64,000 nucleotides of DNA from JASGMR01 sp963664675 (GCA_963664675.2 CAXXLB010000007.1:186001-250000); one strand, 5' to 3'. Positions 1 through 9,967 are shown, counted from the stretch's first letter. Program-made: numbers and translations. The notes: generated by a model not told the origin, from the sequence alone.

Positions 1-211
1 TTAAATAATCACAAAAAAATATACTTATAAACCTACGATATCTGTGATCAATTATTAAAAGGCAATATAGAACATAAAAAAAATTGTTTAAATAACTATT
101 ACTTATTTGAAAAAAAAATTTATCATACGCACATAATTAAAAAAAATTTTCATGCAATTCTGCAAAAAAAAATTTCTATTCATGAGAGAAATATTCTCTT
201 TATTGATAAAA

Positions 212-550
212 TTAAATGCTTGTTCCAATATATTTATCCGGAGGCATAACCGAACATCTAGATAAATTATTATGAAAAATTTCAAAATATTCTTTAATGG
301 CCAACCCGTGGCAAATTTCATCTTCAAATTCCCAATATAGAACAGATTTAACAATCCTTGTAATTCTTAAGGCCGGCTTTCCTGCTCTTATTGATTCCAT
401 ATCTTTTATTCTATGTGTTCGTTTTATTATTTTCAAATTGCTGTGTCCAGCAAAATTTTTAAAGTGTTCTTTCAAATTATTCATTTCACTTTCGAATTTA
501 TCCAATTTGGATGGATTCACCTGAAATATACTAACCTCTCCAAAATTCAT
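212..550 (-). CDS. Small protein of unknown function (112 aa)
   Basis: I do not recognise this protein. It begins MNFGEVSIFQV, then has a charged helical stretch (residues about 14-34) and a mixed alpha/beta pattern, with no signal peptide, membrane segment or cysteine cluster. The size and the opening beta-alpha pattern are compatible with a dimeric alpha-beta barrel (ABM-like) fold, but that is a guess. The ATG lies 3 nt after the last stop of the decayed DUF3795-type gene, so the two were probably one transcription unit. A GGAGAG-like sequence lies inside the gene, and the ribosome site before the ATG (GTGA) is weak. The frame is open and protein-like in composition, unlike the overlapping + strand frames. 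Confidence 0.5.
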   Translation of the reverse strand: MNFGEVSIFQVNPSKLDKFESEMNNLKEHFKNFAGHSNLKIIKRTHRIKDMESIRAGKPALRITRIVKSVLYWEFEDEICHGLAIKEYFEIFHNNLSRCSVMPPDKYIGTSI

Positions 551-553
551 TAC

Positions 554-890
554 TCATTTCACCTTATTAATTTTATCCAATATTTATTTGTTTTCAGGAT
601 TCATTTGAAATGGTTTATTCAACAATTCACAATAATATTCTTAACATTGGCCGCAATTAGTAATTTTCCTTTTTATTCCACATTTGCGAATTTCACATGC
701 ATCACAAGACTTAAAAATTTCTTCTTCGTTGCCAGAACATCCAAAACATAGATTATCCTTTTTTTCCAAATGAAAATCTTCAGAATCAAATTCTTTTGCC
801 AATTTTTTTCAAGCGCTATCGGTTTTCTATTGATGCTTTGTATATTTCACATTCTGAACATAAAAGCTCACAATATAAAACCTTATTCAT
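554..890 (-). pseudogene. Decayed DUF3795-type cysteine-rich protein
   Basis: Translating the minus strand gives a recognisable DUF3795-type protein in pieces. The start is MNKVLYCELLCSECEIYKA. A frameshift follows at a run of A after a TAG near 815. A second piece contains CFGCSGNEEEIF, then SCDACEIRKCGIKR and NCGQC. That piece is interrupted by a TAA codon, continues EYYCELLNKPF, hits another TAA after ENK, and ends ILDKINKVK. The spacing of the Cys pairs (CxxC, CxxCxxxxC, CxxC) is that of the DUF3795 family, proposed to bind metal. At least two stops look like base substitutions, so sequencing indels alone cannot explain the loss. The family function is unknown. It sits just upstream of the 112-aa unknown gene. 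Confidence 0.7.
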
Positions 891-976
891 CTTAAACACT
901 TTTAAAAAACTGATTATTTTAAATTAGTTTGTTATTTAACTCATTTTTGTATTCAAAAATTTCTCTCGATTATAAA

Positions 977-1852
977 TTATACTTCAACAAAACCTACACC
1001 TATAGATCCCGGACCAGAATGCGCACCTATCACAGTTCCTAATAAGCCCGTACTGATTTTTATTCCTTTTCCCAGAGTATCTTTGAGTAATTTTACAATA
1101 TAGGTCTCGTCTTCTTTACACAATGCCTGTTGAGTACAGATGATGGTTTTATCAGGATTTTTTATTCTTGATAAAGCAATATTTGTCATTTTTTCAAGAG
1201 ACCTTTTTCTACCCCTCACAACTTTTATAGGCTTAACAACGCCATTTACAAATTCTGAAATTGGCTTTATATTTATAAGTTTTCCAAGAAAAGCGGACGC
1301 TCCTCCAATTCTTCCACCGGCTTTCATATACTTTAGTGTTTCCACAGTAAAAAGCGTCGACATACTGGATATCATTGAGGCAATCTTTTTGGATAGATTA
1401 TTCAAATTATTGCACCCATTTTTTATTGATTTTGCTATACTGATTTCCAAAGCTGCCTGTCCACATGTACAGCTTTTTGAAGATATAACTCTGATGTCAA
1501 CATCCTGCTTTCTTTCTAAATAGATATCTTTAGCCAGACACGCATTCTGAAAACTTGCGGAAAGTTCAGAAGAAATAGTAGTAACGATGAATTTTTTAAA
1601 TTCTTTTTTATAGAAGTCTTCAAAACCACTGATCCAGTCTTCGGGATTTGGAGCCGCAGTTTTTGGAACCATATCAGGATAATCTTTCATATGCTGATAA
1701 AATTCCTCATGAGTTAATTCCCTGTTTTCTGCAAAATATTTTTTGCCATCAAAAGTGTAATAAAAAGGTATTTCCTTTATAGAATATTTTTTTATAATTT
1801 CTCTTGGTAAATTTCCTGCTGAATCAACAAGTTGGGCTATTTTTTCATTCAA
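977..1852 (-). CDS. DegV family protein (fatty-acid-binding, FakB-like)
   Basis: DegV-fold protein of about 291 aa. The N-terminus NEKIAQLVDSAGNLP matches the family opening (VTDSxxDLP), followed by a PxTAAPNPEDW segment, the ISSELSASFQNA loop around the bound fatty acid, and SMSTLFTVETLKYMKAGGRI in the second lobe, where the family has a similar L-x-x-L-x-x-G-GR signature. Family members bind a fatty acid and present it to a FakA-type kinase; a FakA-like gene lies at 44835. The frame is open to an ATG at 1879, but GGGG at about 1863-1866 precedes a TTG at 1852 at suitable distance, and that start gives the usual N-terminus. It stands alone, with AT-rich spacers on both sides. Confidence 0.85.
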   Translation of the reverse strand: MNEKIAQLVDSAGNLPREIIKKYSIKEIPFYYTFDGKKYFAENRELTHEEFYQHMKDYPDMVPKTAAPNPEDWISGFEDFYKKEFKKFIVTTISSELSASFQNACLAKDIYLERKQDVDIRVISSKSCTCGQAALEISIAKSIKNGCNNLNNLSKKIASMISSMSTLFTVETLKYMKAGGRIGGASAFLGKLINIKPISEFVNGVVKPIKVVRGRKRSLEKMTNIALSRIKNPDKTIICTQQALCKEDETYIVKLLKDTLGKGIKISTGLLGTVIGAHSGPGSIGVGFVEV

Positions 1853-1879
1853 TTGGATCACTTCCCCTATTCTCATCAC

Positions 1880-2087
1880 ATTATAAACATTATAGAATAA
1901 TTTATTTCTATTTACAATTTAAATAATTACAAAAAGTTAAATTCCATAATTATATTCGCTTTTATTCATAAATTTTATATTTTAATAATCATATTAAGCC
2001 CACAAAAATTCCCCCGTTTTCCTGGAAAATTTCATTAAAAATAGGTATCGTTGTACTTAAAAAAATATATATTATTCTACCAGAACG
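1880..2087. other. AT-rich spacer between degV and purL
   Basis: No open frame or convincing hairpin is visible. The region holds the 3' end of the purine transcript, but I see no strong intrinsic terminator; a run of T on the minus strand near 2060 lacks a stem. TATAAT on the minus strand at about 1889-1894 is a possible -10 for degV. Confidence 0.4.
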
Positions 2088-5000
2088 CTAAACGAGAAAA
2101 AAATCAACACCGTTCTTAAATATGTCATGTTTAATTATTCCGGGAATGTTTTTGTAAAGTCCTTCATTTACTCTTTCGTTGTGGCCCATTTTTCCCATAA
2201 TTTTCCCATCAGGGCTTGTTATTCCTTCAATAGAACCTATCGAACCATTGGGATTGTATGGCATTTCTGATGAAATAACTCCTGAGTTATCACAATACCG
2301 GGTAGCTATTTGGCCATTCATTTCCAAAGTTTTTAACATTTTTTCTGTACAGTAGAATCTTCCTTCTGAATGAGAAACAGGAACTTTAAAGGTTTTTCCC
2401 AGATCATCTTCATTTAACCAGGGAGACTTTACAGAAAAGACTTTTGTATTAACTACTGTAGAAACATGTCTTCCAATTTTATTGCTCGTCAGGGTTGGAA
2501 AATTTTGATCGGGTACTTTATATTCACCAAACGGCAGCAGACCCAATCTCAACAGAACCTGAAATCCATTACATATCCCTAGAATAAGGCCATCATTTTT
2601 ATTCAGCAAATCCATTATTGATGTTTTAATGAGTGGATTTCTGAGAAATGCAGAAATAAATTTTCCGGATCCGTCTGGTTCATCACCCGCACTGAAGCCT
2701 CCGGGAAGCATGAGAATTTGCGAATCCGCTATTTCAGAGGCAAATATTTTTGTCGATTCTTCAATATCGTTTTCTCTGATATTTCTGAATGTTTTTAAGG
2801 AACATTGAGCCCCGGCCGTCTCAAAAGCCCTTTTTGTGTCTAACTCACAATTAGTTCCCGGGAAAACAGGAATGAATACTTTCGGACCTTTTTTTACAAG
2901 AATATTACTTTTCAGCTTGCTTTTTTCTCCATGTAAAGAAGCTTCAGAACAATCAATTTCATTTCTTTCATAAATGGGAAAGATATCATTCAAAGGCTTT
3001 TCCCATTCATCGATAAGTGACTTGATATCATATGTATGATTTTTGTATTTTATTGCTTCTTCAGACAGAGTTTTTCCTATGATTTTTATATCCGCTTCAT
3101 ATTTTTCCTTCAATTTTTCTGCCGTTATCTTATCAACTTCCAGAATTATAGAGAATGGAGTGAATAAAAAATCCGAAATATCTTCAAAGATTTCGACACC
3201 AATCATATTCCCAAATGCTCTTTTGGACAAGTGCGTGAATATGCCGGATAAATCGGTAACACCGGAAGAAAAAACACACTTCTCCTTTATCAGATCATTC
3301 ACAATTTTGTATGTTTTCAAAATATTTTTTGTATCCGGGATAAAATTGTTACTGAAAATAATTGGAAAACATATTAAAATATTTCCTGGATGTTTGAGTT
3401 CATTAGTCACAATATATTTTTCATCTGAAATTCCTACTGCAAAACTGATCAAAGTGGGGGGGACATCAATTTCATCAAATGAGCCCGACATACTGTCTTT
3501 TCCGCCAATTGCAGGATATTTTAACTCTTTCTGGATTTTGTATGCTCCCAGTAATGCTGAAAAAGGCTTTCCCCATTTTTCAGGCACATCTTTCAACTTT
3601 TCAAAATATTCTTGAAAACTGAATCTTATTTGTTCCAAGTTCGCACCGGAAGCGATTGTTTTTGAACACGATTCTACAACACTCAACATCGCTCCATGAA
3701 AGGGACTCCACGAAGAAATTTCGGGATCAAATCCATAGGAAACCAAACTCACCGTTGATGTTTCAGAATCAACGACCGGGATTTTAGAAATCATAATCTG
3801 CGAAGGGTTTTTTTGAGTTTTACCGCCAAATGGTGTCAATACACTGTTTCTCCCTATTGAACTGTCAAATCTTTCTATCAATCCCTTTTGACTACACTGG
3901 GATAGATTTTTCAGATCCCTTTTCAATTCCCGGAAACATTCATCAGGCGAGCGAAAATCAAATGGAAATTTTTTAACATCCGGAGAATTTACTTTGACAC
4001 TCTGAATTTGAGTGATTCCATTCGTATTTAAAAAATCTCTGCTTAAATTGACTATCTCTTTGTCATTCCACTTCATTATTAATCTGTTACTATCGGTTAC
4101 CTTAGCGACAACATCACATAAAATATTCTCTTCTTTGCATATTTCATTGAAATAACAAAAATCATCCGGTGAAATGACTACAGCCATTCTTTCCTGCGAT
4201 TCCGAAATCGCCAGCTCTGTTCCATCAAGTCCCTGATACTTTTTTCTTATGGAATCAAGATGTATTTCCAAACTATCCGCTAATTCACCTATTGCCACGG
4301 AAACCCCACCGGCACCAAAATCATTGCATTTTTTAATTCGTTTTGAAATTTCAGGGTTTTTAAACAATCTTTGAAGTTTTCTTTCGGTAAGGGGGTTTCC
4401 CTTCTGCACTTCTGCTCCACATTTTTCAAGAGATTTAATCGAATGACTTTTAGAAGATCCAGTAGCTCCTCCACAACCATCCCTTCCGGTTTTACCACCT
4501 ATAAGTAATATTAAATCGTTCTTTTTTACTTTTTCTCTTTTTACATTTTCTGAAGGAACCGCTCCGATGACCATACCACATTCAAGTCTTTTAGCTGTGT
4601 ATCCTTCATTATATATTTCTTTTACATAACCGGTTGCCAGACCTATCTGATTTCCATAAGAGCTGAACCCTCTTGCAGCTTCTCTGGTTATTTTTCTTTG
4701 AGGCAGTTTGCCGGGCAAAGTATCTTCTACGTCGAGTCTTGGGTCAGCACTTCCGCTTATTCTCATTGACTGGTACACATATGCTCTGCCTGAGAGAGGG
4801 TCCCTTATTGCTCCGCCCAAACATGTTGCAGCACCTCCAAAAGGTTCTATTTCCGTGGGATGGTTATGCGTTTCATTTTTGAACAAAAGATTGTAAGGAA
4901 CTTTTTTCCCATTTTCATCAACAATTATTTCTATCGTACAGGCATTTATTTCATCGGAAATTATCAAATCTTTGAGATTATCGTTTGACAATTCTATTTT

Positions 5001-5843
5001 TGATCTCAAAGTGGCAATATTCATGAGAGTCACCGGTTTATTACCGTTGTATGAAATATGATCTTCAAGATAATCATCGTAGGTTAACTTTATTTCATTC
5101 ACATAATTATCCTCTGAAAAAGAAATCTCAGATAATTCTGTAGAAAATGTGGTGTGCCTGCAATGATCGGACCAGTAAGTGTCTATAACTTTAAGCTCTG
5201 TTACGGTTGGATCCCTCTTTTCATTCAAAAAATATTCCTGACATAACATTAAATCGTCCAGCGACATTGCCATGTCATTGAATCTATGAAAAGTTTCCAG
5301 CTCTTCTTTATCAAAATTACAAAAACCATCAATAATTTCGATTTCCGATGATATCTCAACTTCTTCTTCCAAACTATCGGTAGTTTCATTTATCTCTCTG
5401 CCTTCTCTGGAGTCAACAGGATTTATCAGATATTTTTTTATTCTCTTTTTATCCGATTCATCGAGATTTCCTCTGAAAAGATAAATCTTTGAAAATTTAA
5501 CTTTGCATTCAACATTTTTAAAGAGTATTTTTATACATTGTTCTGCAGAATCCGCCCTTTGATCAAACTGTCCTGGAAGATACTCACATGAAAAAGAAAA
5601 ATCAAACTGCGTATTGTCGTAATTACGACGGTATACATCATCCACCACAGGATCCGACAAAATATAATTTGTAACCATTTCAAAAGATTCTTCATCCAGA
5701 CCACTTACATCATATCTGTTGATTATTCTTAAATCTTCCAATTTCTTTAATCTCAGACTCGTTCTTAAATCCTCCAACAGATGTTCTGCTTCTATTCTGA
5801 AATCCTTTTTCTTTTCTACCAATACTGTGTTAATACTTTTCAT
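2088..5843 (-). CDS. purL: Phosphoribosylformylglycinamidine synthase, long single-chain form
   Basis: FGAM synthase of 1251 aa, which converts FGAR, glutamine and ATP to FGAM (fourth step of purine synthesis). In order: an N-terminal PurS-like region, a linker with the conserved TYWSDHCRHTTF motif (about residue 225-236), two AIR-synthase-type ATP domains (including FKNETHNHPTEIEPFGGAATC and GKTGRDGCGGATGSSKS), and a C-terminal glutamine amidotransferase domain from about residue 985. That domain has the nucleophile cysteine in GICNGFQVL (about residue 1089) and the HSEGRF histidine. This is the fused clostridial/fusobacterial-type form, not the separate purS/purQ/purL set I recall from Thermotoga. 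The ATG overlaps the purB stop by 4 nt (ATGA), so translation is coupled. Last gene of the operon. Confidence 0.97.
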   Translation of the reverse strand: MKSINTVLVEKKKDFRIEAEHLLEDLRTSLRLKKLEDLRIINRYDVSGLDEESFEMVTNYILSDPVVDDVYRRNYDNTQFDFSFSCEYLPGQFDQRADSAEQCIKILFKNVECKVKFSKIYLFRGNLDESDKKRIKKYLINPVDSREGREINETTDSLEEEVEISSEIEIIDGFCNFDKEELETFHRFNDMAMSLDDLMLCQEYFLNEKRDPTVTELKVIDTYWSDHCRHTTFSTELSEISFSEDNYVNEIKLTYDDYLEDHISYNGNKPVTLMNIATLRSKIELSNDNLKDLIISDEINACTIEIIVDENGKKVPYNLLFKNETHNHPTEIEPFGGAATCLGGAIRDPLSGRAYVYQSMRISGSADPRLDVEDTLPGKLPQRKITREAARGFSSYGNQIGLATGYVKEIYNEGYTAKRLECGMVIGAVPSENVKREKVKKNDLILLIGGKTGRDGCGGATGSSKSHSIKSLEKCGAEVQKGNPLTERKLQRLFKNPEISKRIKKCNDFGAGGVSVAIGELADSLEIHLDSIRKKYQGLDGTELAISESQERMAVVISPDDFCYFNEICKEENILCDVVAKVTDSNRLIMKWNDKEIVNLSRDFLNTNGITQIQSVKVNSPDVKKFPFDFRSPDECFRELKRDLKNLSQCSQKGLIERFDSSIGRNSVLTPFGGKTQKNPSQIMISKIPVVDSETSTVSLVSYGFDPEISSWSPFHGAMLSVVESCSKTIASGANLEQIRFSFQEYFEKLKDVPEKWGKPFSALLGAYKIQKELKYPAIGGKDSMSGSFDEIDVPPTLISFAVGISDEKYIVTNELKHPGNILICFPIIFSNNFIPDTKNILKTYKIVNDLIKEKCVFSSGVTDLSGIFTHLSKRAFGNMIGVEIFEDISDFLFTPFSIILEVDKITAEKLKEKYEADIKIIGKTLSEEAIKYKNHTYDIKSLIDEWEKPLNDIFPIYERNEIDCSEASLHGEKSKLKSNILVKKGPKVFIPVFPGTNCELDTKRAFETAGAQCSLKTFRNIRENDIEESTKIFASEIADSQILMLPGGFSAGDEPDGSGKFISAFLRNPLIKTSIMDLLNKNDGLILGICNGFQVLLRLGLLPFGEYKVPDQNFPTLTSNKIGRHVSTVVNTKVFSVKSPWLNEDDLGKTFKVPVSHSEGRFYCTEKMLKTLEMNGQIATRYCDNSGVISSEMPYNPNGSIGSIEGITSPDGKIMGKMGHNERVNEGLYKNIPGIIKHDIFKNGVDFFLV

Positions 5844-7144
5844 TCCTCATCCTCGAAATTAAATCTCTCGTATATCTTTGAAATATTTTTGAGAAAATAT
5901 ATAGGATTGAAAATATCTTCAATTTCGTTTTTGGAGAAATAATGTTCATCGTTATTGACTTTTTTGATTTCTTCTTTAAAATCTTTTTTGGTTTTCCAGC
6001 ATTCCAGAGCCACTTTTTGCGTCAATTTATAGGCATCTTCTCTACTGAAACCTTTATTTACAAGCGAGAGCATTACTCTTTGACTGAATACCAGATTGTA
6101 TGATCTTTTAAATTGTTCGATCATTTGATCTTCTTTTACATCAATGCCTTCGACCATCCACGTTACTTTTTCAATCATGTAAAAAGCTATCAAACAGGAA
6201 TCGGGAATTATTATTCTTTCAATTGAAGAATGTGATATATCCCTTTCATGCCATAAGGCTATATTTTCCGCTGCCGCATCTGCATTGCTTCTCAAAAGTC
6301 TAGCCATCCCACATAATCTTTCGCTTATTATGGGATTCTTTTTGTGCGGCATCGCAGAAGAACCTCTTTGCCCTTTAGTAAAAGGTTCGAAAGCTTCCTG
6401 AACTTCCGAACGTTGTAAATGCCTTATTTCCAATGCTATTCTTTCTATACCTGCACCCAAAAGAGAAAGATTATATAAAAATTCCGCATGAATATCCCTG
6501 GGAACAATCTGTGTAGATATCTTACATGGCATCAATGAAAGTTTTTCTAAAACTTTTTTCTCTATACTTGGATCGATATTTGCATAATTACCAACCGCAC
6601 CACTCAGTTTTCCCTGTGAAACATCTTCAAGAGTTTTCTCTAATCTTTCCTTGTTTCTCTCTGCCTCACTCAAATAAGATAACCATTTTAGGCCGAATGA
6701 TGTCGGTTCTGCGTGAATACCGTGAGTACGCCCCAGAGTAATTGTATTTTTATATTTTTTTGCTAAAATTTTCAGGACCTTTATAAATTCATTCAACTTA
6801 TCAATGATTAACTCCAGAGATTGCTTCATTGCAAGAGAAAGGGCCGTATCTATAACATCAGATGATGTTAATCCCATGTGAAAATATCTCGCTTCATCAT
6901 TCATATTTTCGGTGACACTTTTTATAAAAGCTATAACATCATGTCTAACTTCAGATTCTATTTTTAAAATTTCCTCAACATCAATTTTTGAGTTTTTCTT
7001 TGCATTTTTGTAGGAATTCTGCGGAGCAATTCCTAATTCCTCGTACGTTTTTATCAAAGCCAATTCTACTTCCAGCCATCTTTCGTATTGGGCTTCCTGC
7101 GTCCAGATCTCCTTCATTGGAGAAAGTGAGTATCTACTTATCAT
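5840..7144 (-). CDS. purB: Adenylosuccinate lyase
   Basis: Adenylosuccinate lyase, 434 aa, of the fumarase/aspartase superfamily. It cleaves SAICAR to AICAR (eighth step of IMP synthesis) and adenylosuccinate to AMP. The signature loop GSSAMPHKKNP is intact at about residues 263-273, and the conserved TSSDVIDTA (about 93-101) and GRTHGIHAEPTSFG (about 138-151) segments carry the catalytic His and substrate-binding Ser/Thr. The length is normal for the bacterial B. subtilis-like type. The gene sits between purD (1 nt gap) and purL (4-nt overlap), so it is translated within the purine operon rather than on its own. Confidence 0.97.
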   Translation of the reverse strand: MISRYSLSPMKEIWTQEAQYERWLEVELALIKTYEELGIAPQNSYKNAKKNSKIDVEEILKIESEVRHDVIAFIKSVTENMNDEARYFHMGLTSSDVIDTALSLAMKQSLELIIDKLNEFIKVLKILAKKYKNTITLGRTHGIHAEPTSFGLKWLSYLSEAERNKERLEKTLEDVSQGKLSGAVGNYANIDPSIEKKVLEKLSLMPCKISTQIVPRDIHAEFLYNLSLLGAGIERIALEIRHLQRSEVQEAFEPFTKGQRGSSAMPHKKNPIISERLCGMARLLRSNADAAAENIALWHERDISHSSIERIIIPDSCLIAFYMIEKVTWMVEGIDVKEDQMIEQFKRSYNLVFSQRVMLSLVNKGFSREDAYKLTQKVALECWKTKKDFKEEIKKVNNDEHYFSKNEIEDIFNPIYFLKNISKIYERFNFEDEE

Positions 7145-7145
7145 T

Positions 7146-8441
7146 TTATTCCTCCGTATTTATTCCAATGTCCTTCCTATAAAAGGCTCCTTTAAATTTA
7201 ATATTATTTATTCTTTCATAACTTTTCTTTATCGAATTCAATTTATTTTTATCTATCGATGTTACGGATAAAACCCTCCCGCCATCCGTTACCATTTTTC
7301 CATTACCGGACTTTGAAACGCCTGAAAAAAATATTTTCGTCGATTTATCCACATTCGATTCATCAAAAGATATTTCAAAACCCTTTTCGTATTCATCAGG
7401 ATACCCACCTGAGGCCATTACGACAGTCGTACTGAATTCATCCAGCCAATCTATACTCAATGAATCCAAATCATCTTCCAGAGTTTTTTCAAAAATTTCA
7501 ACAAGATCCGTTTTCAGCAATGGCAGGAGAGACTGAGTTTCGGGATCACCCATTCTCACATTGTATTCCAGAACATAACATTTTTCTTCCTTTATCATCA
7601 AACCAAAAAACAAAATACCTTTATAATTCATTTTCATGGTCTGAACGCCGTTAAGGGTAGGTAAAAGGCAATTCTTCATAAAATCATCGTATATGGCTTC
7701 ATTCATAACCGGATTCGGAGATATAACGCCCATACCTCCTGTATTGGGACCTTTATCGCCATCGAGCAACTTTTTGTGATCCTTCGATGAAACAAATGGG
7801 ATCATTTTCTTACCATCGGTTATCGCCAATATTGACATTTCAAAACCATTCAGATATTTTTCCACTAAAATTTTGTCTCCGGCCTTCCCGAATTTAGACT
7901 TTTTCATACATTCATTCAGGGCAACTAAAGCCTGTGAAAAATCGCGGCAAATAAAAACTCCTTTACCTGCCGCCAGCCCATCGGCTTTGATGACTACCGG
8001 ATATGAATTCAAACTTTTCAAATAATCCAGTGCTTCATTATATTTATCAAAAGACACATAGTCAGCCGTTCTGACCTGGAATTTATTCATAAATTTTTTT
8101 GCAAATTCTTTGCTCCCTTCCAATTGCGAAGCATATTTGTCCGGACCGAATATCTTTAATTCCCTCTTCTGAAATTCATCTACCACTCCTTTTACCAGAG
8201 GTTTTTCCGGGCCAACAATTGTTAAATCTATTTGCTTCTCTTCAATAAAATCGAACAATTCTTCCATGGATTCCTTCGACTCGAAATCCATATTATTCAA
8301 TTTGTAAATATAGCATTTTTTTTCAAGAGATATTCCATAATTTCCTGGAATACAGTATATATTTTCTGCTTTTTCACTTTGAGCCAATTTCCAGCATATA
8401 GCGTGCTCTCTTCCCCCTGAACCTATGATTAAATAATTCAT
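7146..8441 (-). CDS. purD: Phosphoribosylamine-glycine ligase (GAR synthetase)
   Basis: ATP-grasp enzyme of 431 aa joining glycine to phosphoribosylamine (second step). It opens with the diagnostic SGGREHAICWKL, then has an ATP-grasp fold with KADGLAAGKGV (about residue 150), GPNTGGMGVISP (about 230) and the metal-binding RMGDPETQ (about 295). The length is normal. The ATG lies 11 nt after the purH stop with GGAGG-like spacing, and purB follows after 1 nt. The intact motifs indicate an active enzyme. Confidence 0.97.
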   Translation of the reverse strand: MNYLIIGSGGREHAICWKLAQSEKAENIYCIPGNYGISLEKKCYIYKLNNMDFESKESMEELFDFIEEKQIDLTIVGPEKPLVKGVVDEFQKRELKIFGPDKYASQLEGSKEFAKKFMNKFQVRTADYVSFDKYNEALDYLKSLNSYPVVIKADGLAAGKGVFICRDFSQALVALNECMKKSKFGKAGDKILVEKYLNGFEMSILAITDGKKMIPFVSSKDHKKLLDGDKGPNTGGMGVISPNPVMNEAIYDDFMKNCLLPTLNGVQTMKMNYKGILFFGLMIKEEKCYVLEYNVRMGDPETQSLLPLLKTDLVEIFEKTLEDDLDSLSIDWLDEFSTTVVMASGGYPDEYEKGFEISFDESNVDKSTKIFFSGVSKSGNGKMVTDGGRVLSVTSIDKNKLNSIKKSYERINNIKFKGAFYRKDIGINTEE

Positions 8442-8452
8442 TCAAGCCTCCA

Positions 8453-9967
8453 TCAGTGTTTAAAATGTCTAACACCGGTAAAAACCATGGATATCGAATT
8501 TTTATCGGCTTCTGAAATTGAATCCTTATCCCTTATTGAACCACCGGGTTGAACTATTGCTGAAATTTTTGCTTTTGCCGCTTCCTTCACTACGTCATCG
8601 AAAGGGAAAAATGCATCCGATATCAAAACCGCTCCTTCGGAAGATTTATTATCAAGATTCGCCCTTTCAATGGCTTGCTTTGCAGCCCATATTCTGTTAA
8701 CCTGACCACCTGCTATTCCAAGGGTTCTATTTTCTTTAACGATAATTATTGCATTGGAAATCACATTTTTGATCGCTTTGATTCCGAATTTCATATCTTG
8801 AATCTGTTCGTTTGTAGGTTTTGTTGCAGTTACAGTTTTAAATTCTTCAAAAGCATTTTTATCCTGATCCTGAATTAAGAAGCCTCCGTCCACAGAATTT
8901 ATCACTTTTGAAATCCCTGGCTTTGACAGCGATTTTATCACTCTTAATTTTTTCTTCTTCGATAACACTTCCAGAGCCTCTTCATCGAAATCCGGTGCCA
9001 CTACTATTTCTAAAAATAGCTTTTTCAACTCCATTGCGGTCAATTTATCAACCCTTCTATTGAATGCAACGATACCTCCGAAAATAGACACCGGGTCACA
9101 TTCGTATGCAAGTTCATATGCCTTCAAAGGAGTTTCAGCTACAGCAACACCGCAGGGACAGTTGTGTTTCAGCGATACACAGGCACATTCATCAAATTCA
9201 TAGACACTTTTATAGGCTATATTCATATCATTTATATTGTTATATGAAAGTGTTTTTCCCTGGAGTTGTATATAATCATTCATCAATCCCTTTTCACAAA
9301 GGTTTTCATAAAACGCGGCACTCTGGTGCGGATTTTCCCCGTATCTGAGTTTCAGCCCTCTTTTTAATGAGAAAGTCAGATATTTCGGATATTCTTCTTT
9401 CAATAAAAAATTGCTTATCGCTGCATCATAAGCCGATGTTAAATTGAATACCTTGCCAGCCAGTTTCTTTCTGAATGTATAAGAAACATCGCCAAGTTCA
9501 TCAAATTGAGTTATTATTTCTTCATAATCATCAGGGTCGGATACAACTATTACATCTTTAAAATTTTTTGCTGCCGACCTGAGCATTGTGGGACCACCGA
9601 TATCTATAAATTCCATCTTATCTTCGAAGGCTATATCAGAATGCATATTTTCAAAAAATGGATATAAATTAACGACAACGCAATCTATCGTTTCGATATT
9701 CTCTTCCTCTAAGGTTTTCATATGTTCTTTATTATCTCTTAAAGCGAGTAATCCACCATGAATTTTAGGGTGAAGTGTTTTTACTCTTCCATCCAGCATT
9801 TCTTTAAAATTCGTTATCTCAGATATTTCTATTGCAGGAATATCCCTTTCTTTTAAATATTTTAAAGTTCCACCGGTTGAGACAATTTCAAAGTCATTTT
9901 TAATGAGAACTTTTACAAGATTCTCGATATTATCTTTGTTATAAACACTTATCAACGCTCTTTTCAA
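8453..9967 (-). CDS. purH: Bifunctional AICAR transformylase / IMP cyclohydrolase
   Basis: 504-aa bifunctional enzyme for the last two steps to IMP. The N-terminal IMP cyclohydrolase domain (about 1-190) has the MGS-like fold, with SVYNKDNIENLV, STGGTLKYL and LDGRVKTLHPKIHGG. The C-terminal transformylase domain uses 10-formyl-THF and carries the conserved LRYGENPHQSAAFY, SLKHNCPCGVA (catalytic Lys-His) and the end motif FTGVRHFKH. The length fits the shorter clostridial-type enzymes. 10-formyl-THF can be supplied by the fhs/folD pair encoded at 40-42.6 kb. Spacing to purN is 18 nt. Confidence 0.97.
   Translation of the reverse strand: MKRALISVYNKDNIENLVKVLIKNDFEIVSTGGTLKYLKERDIPAIEISEITNFKEMLDGRVKTLHPKIHGGLLALRDNKEHMKTLEEENIETIDCVVVNLYPFFENMHSDIAFEDKMEFIDIGGPTMLRSAAKNFKDVIVVSDPDDYEEIITQFDELGDVSYTFRKKLAGKVFNLTSAYDAAISNFLLKEEYPKYLTFSLKRGLKLRYGENPHQSAAFYENLCEKGLMNDYIQLQGKTLSYNNINDMNIAYKSVYEFDECACVSLKHNCPCGVAVAETPLKAYELAYECDPVSIFGGIVAFNRRVDKLTAMELKKLFLEIVVAPDFDEEALEVLSKKKKLRVIKSLSKPGISKVINSVDGGFLIQDQDKNAFEEFKTVTATKPTNEQIQDMKFGIKAIKNVISNAIIIVKENRTLGIAGGQVNRIWAAKQAIERANLDNKSSEGAVLISDAFFPFDDVVKEAAKAKISAIVQPGGSIRDKDSISEADKNSISMVFTGVRHFKH

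Noticed and set aside
413..751. A 112-codon + strand frame across the left-end genes
   Set aside because: It is the complement of the DUF3795-type remnant and the 112-aa gene; the minus strand gives the recognisable cysteine motifs.
3043..3615. A 190-codon + strand frame inside purL
   Set aside because: It is antisense to conserved PurL sequence and has no ribosome site; a shadow frame.
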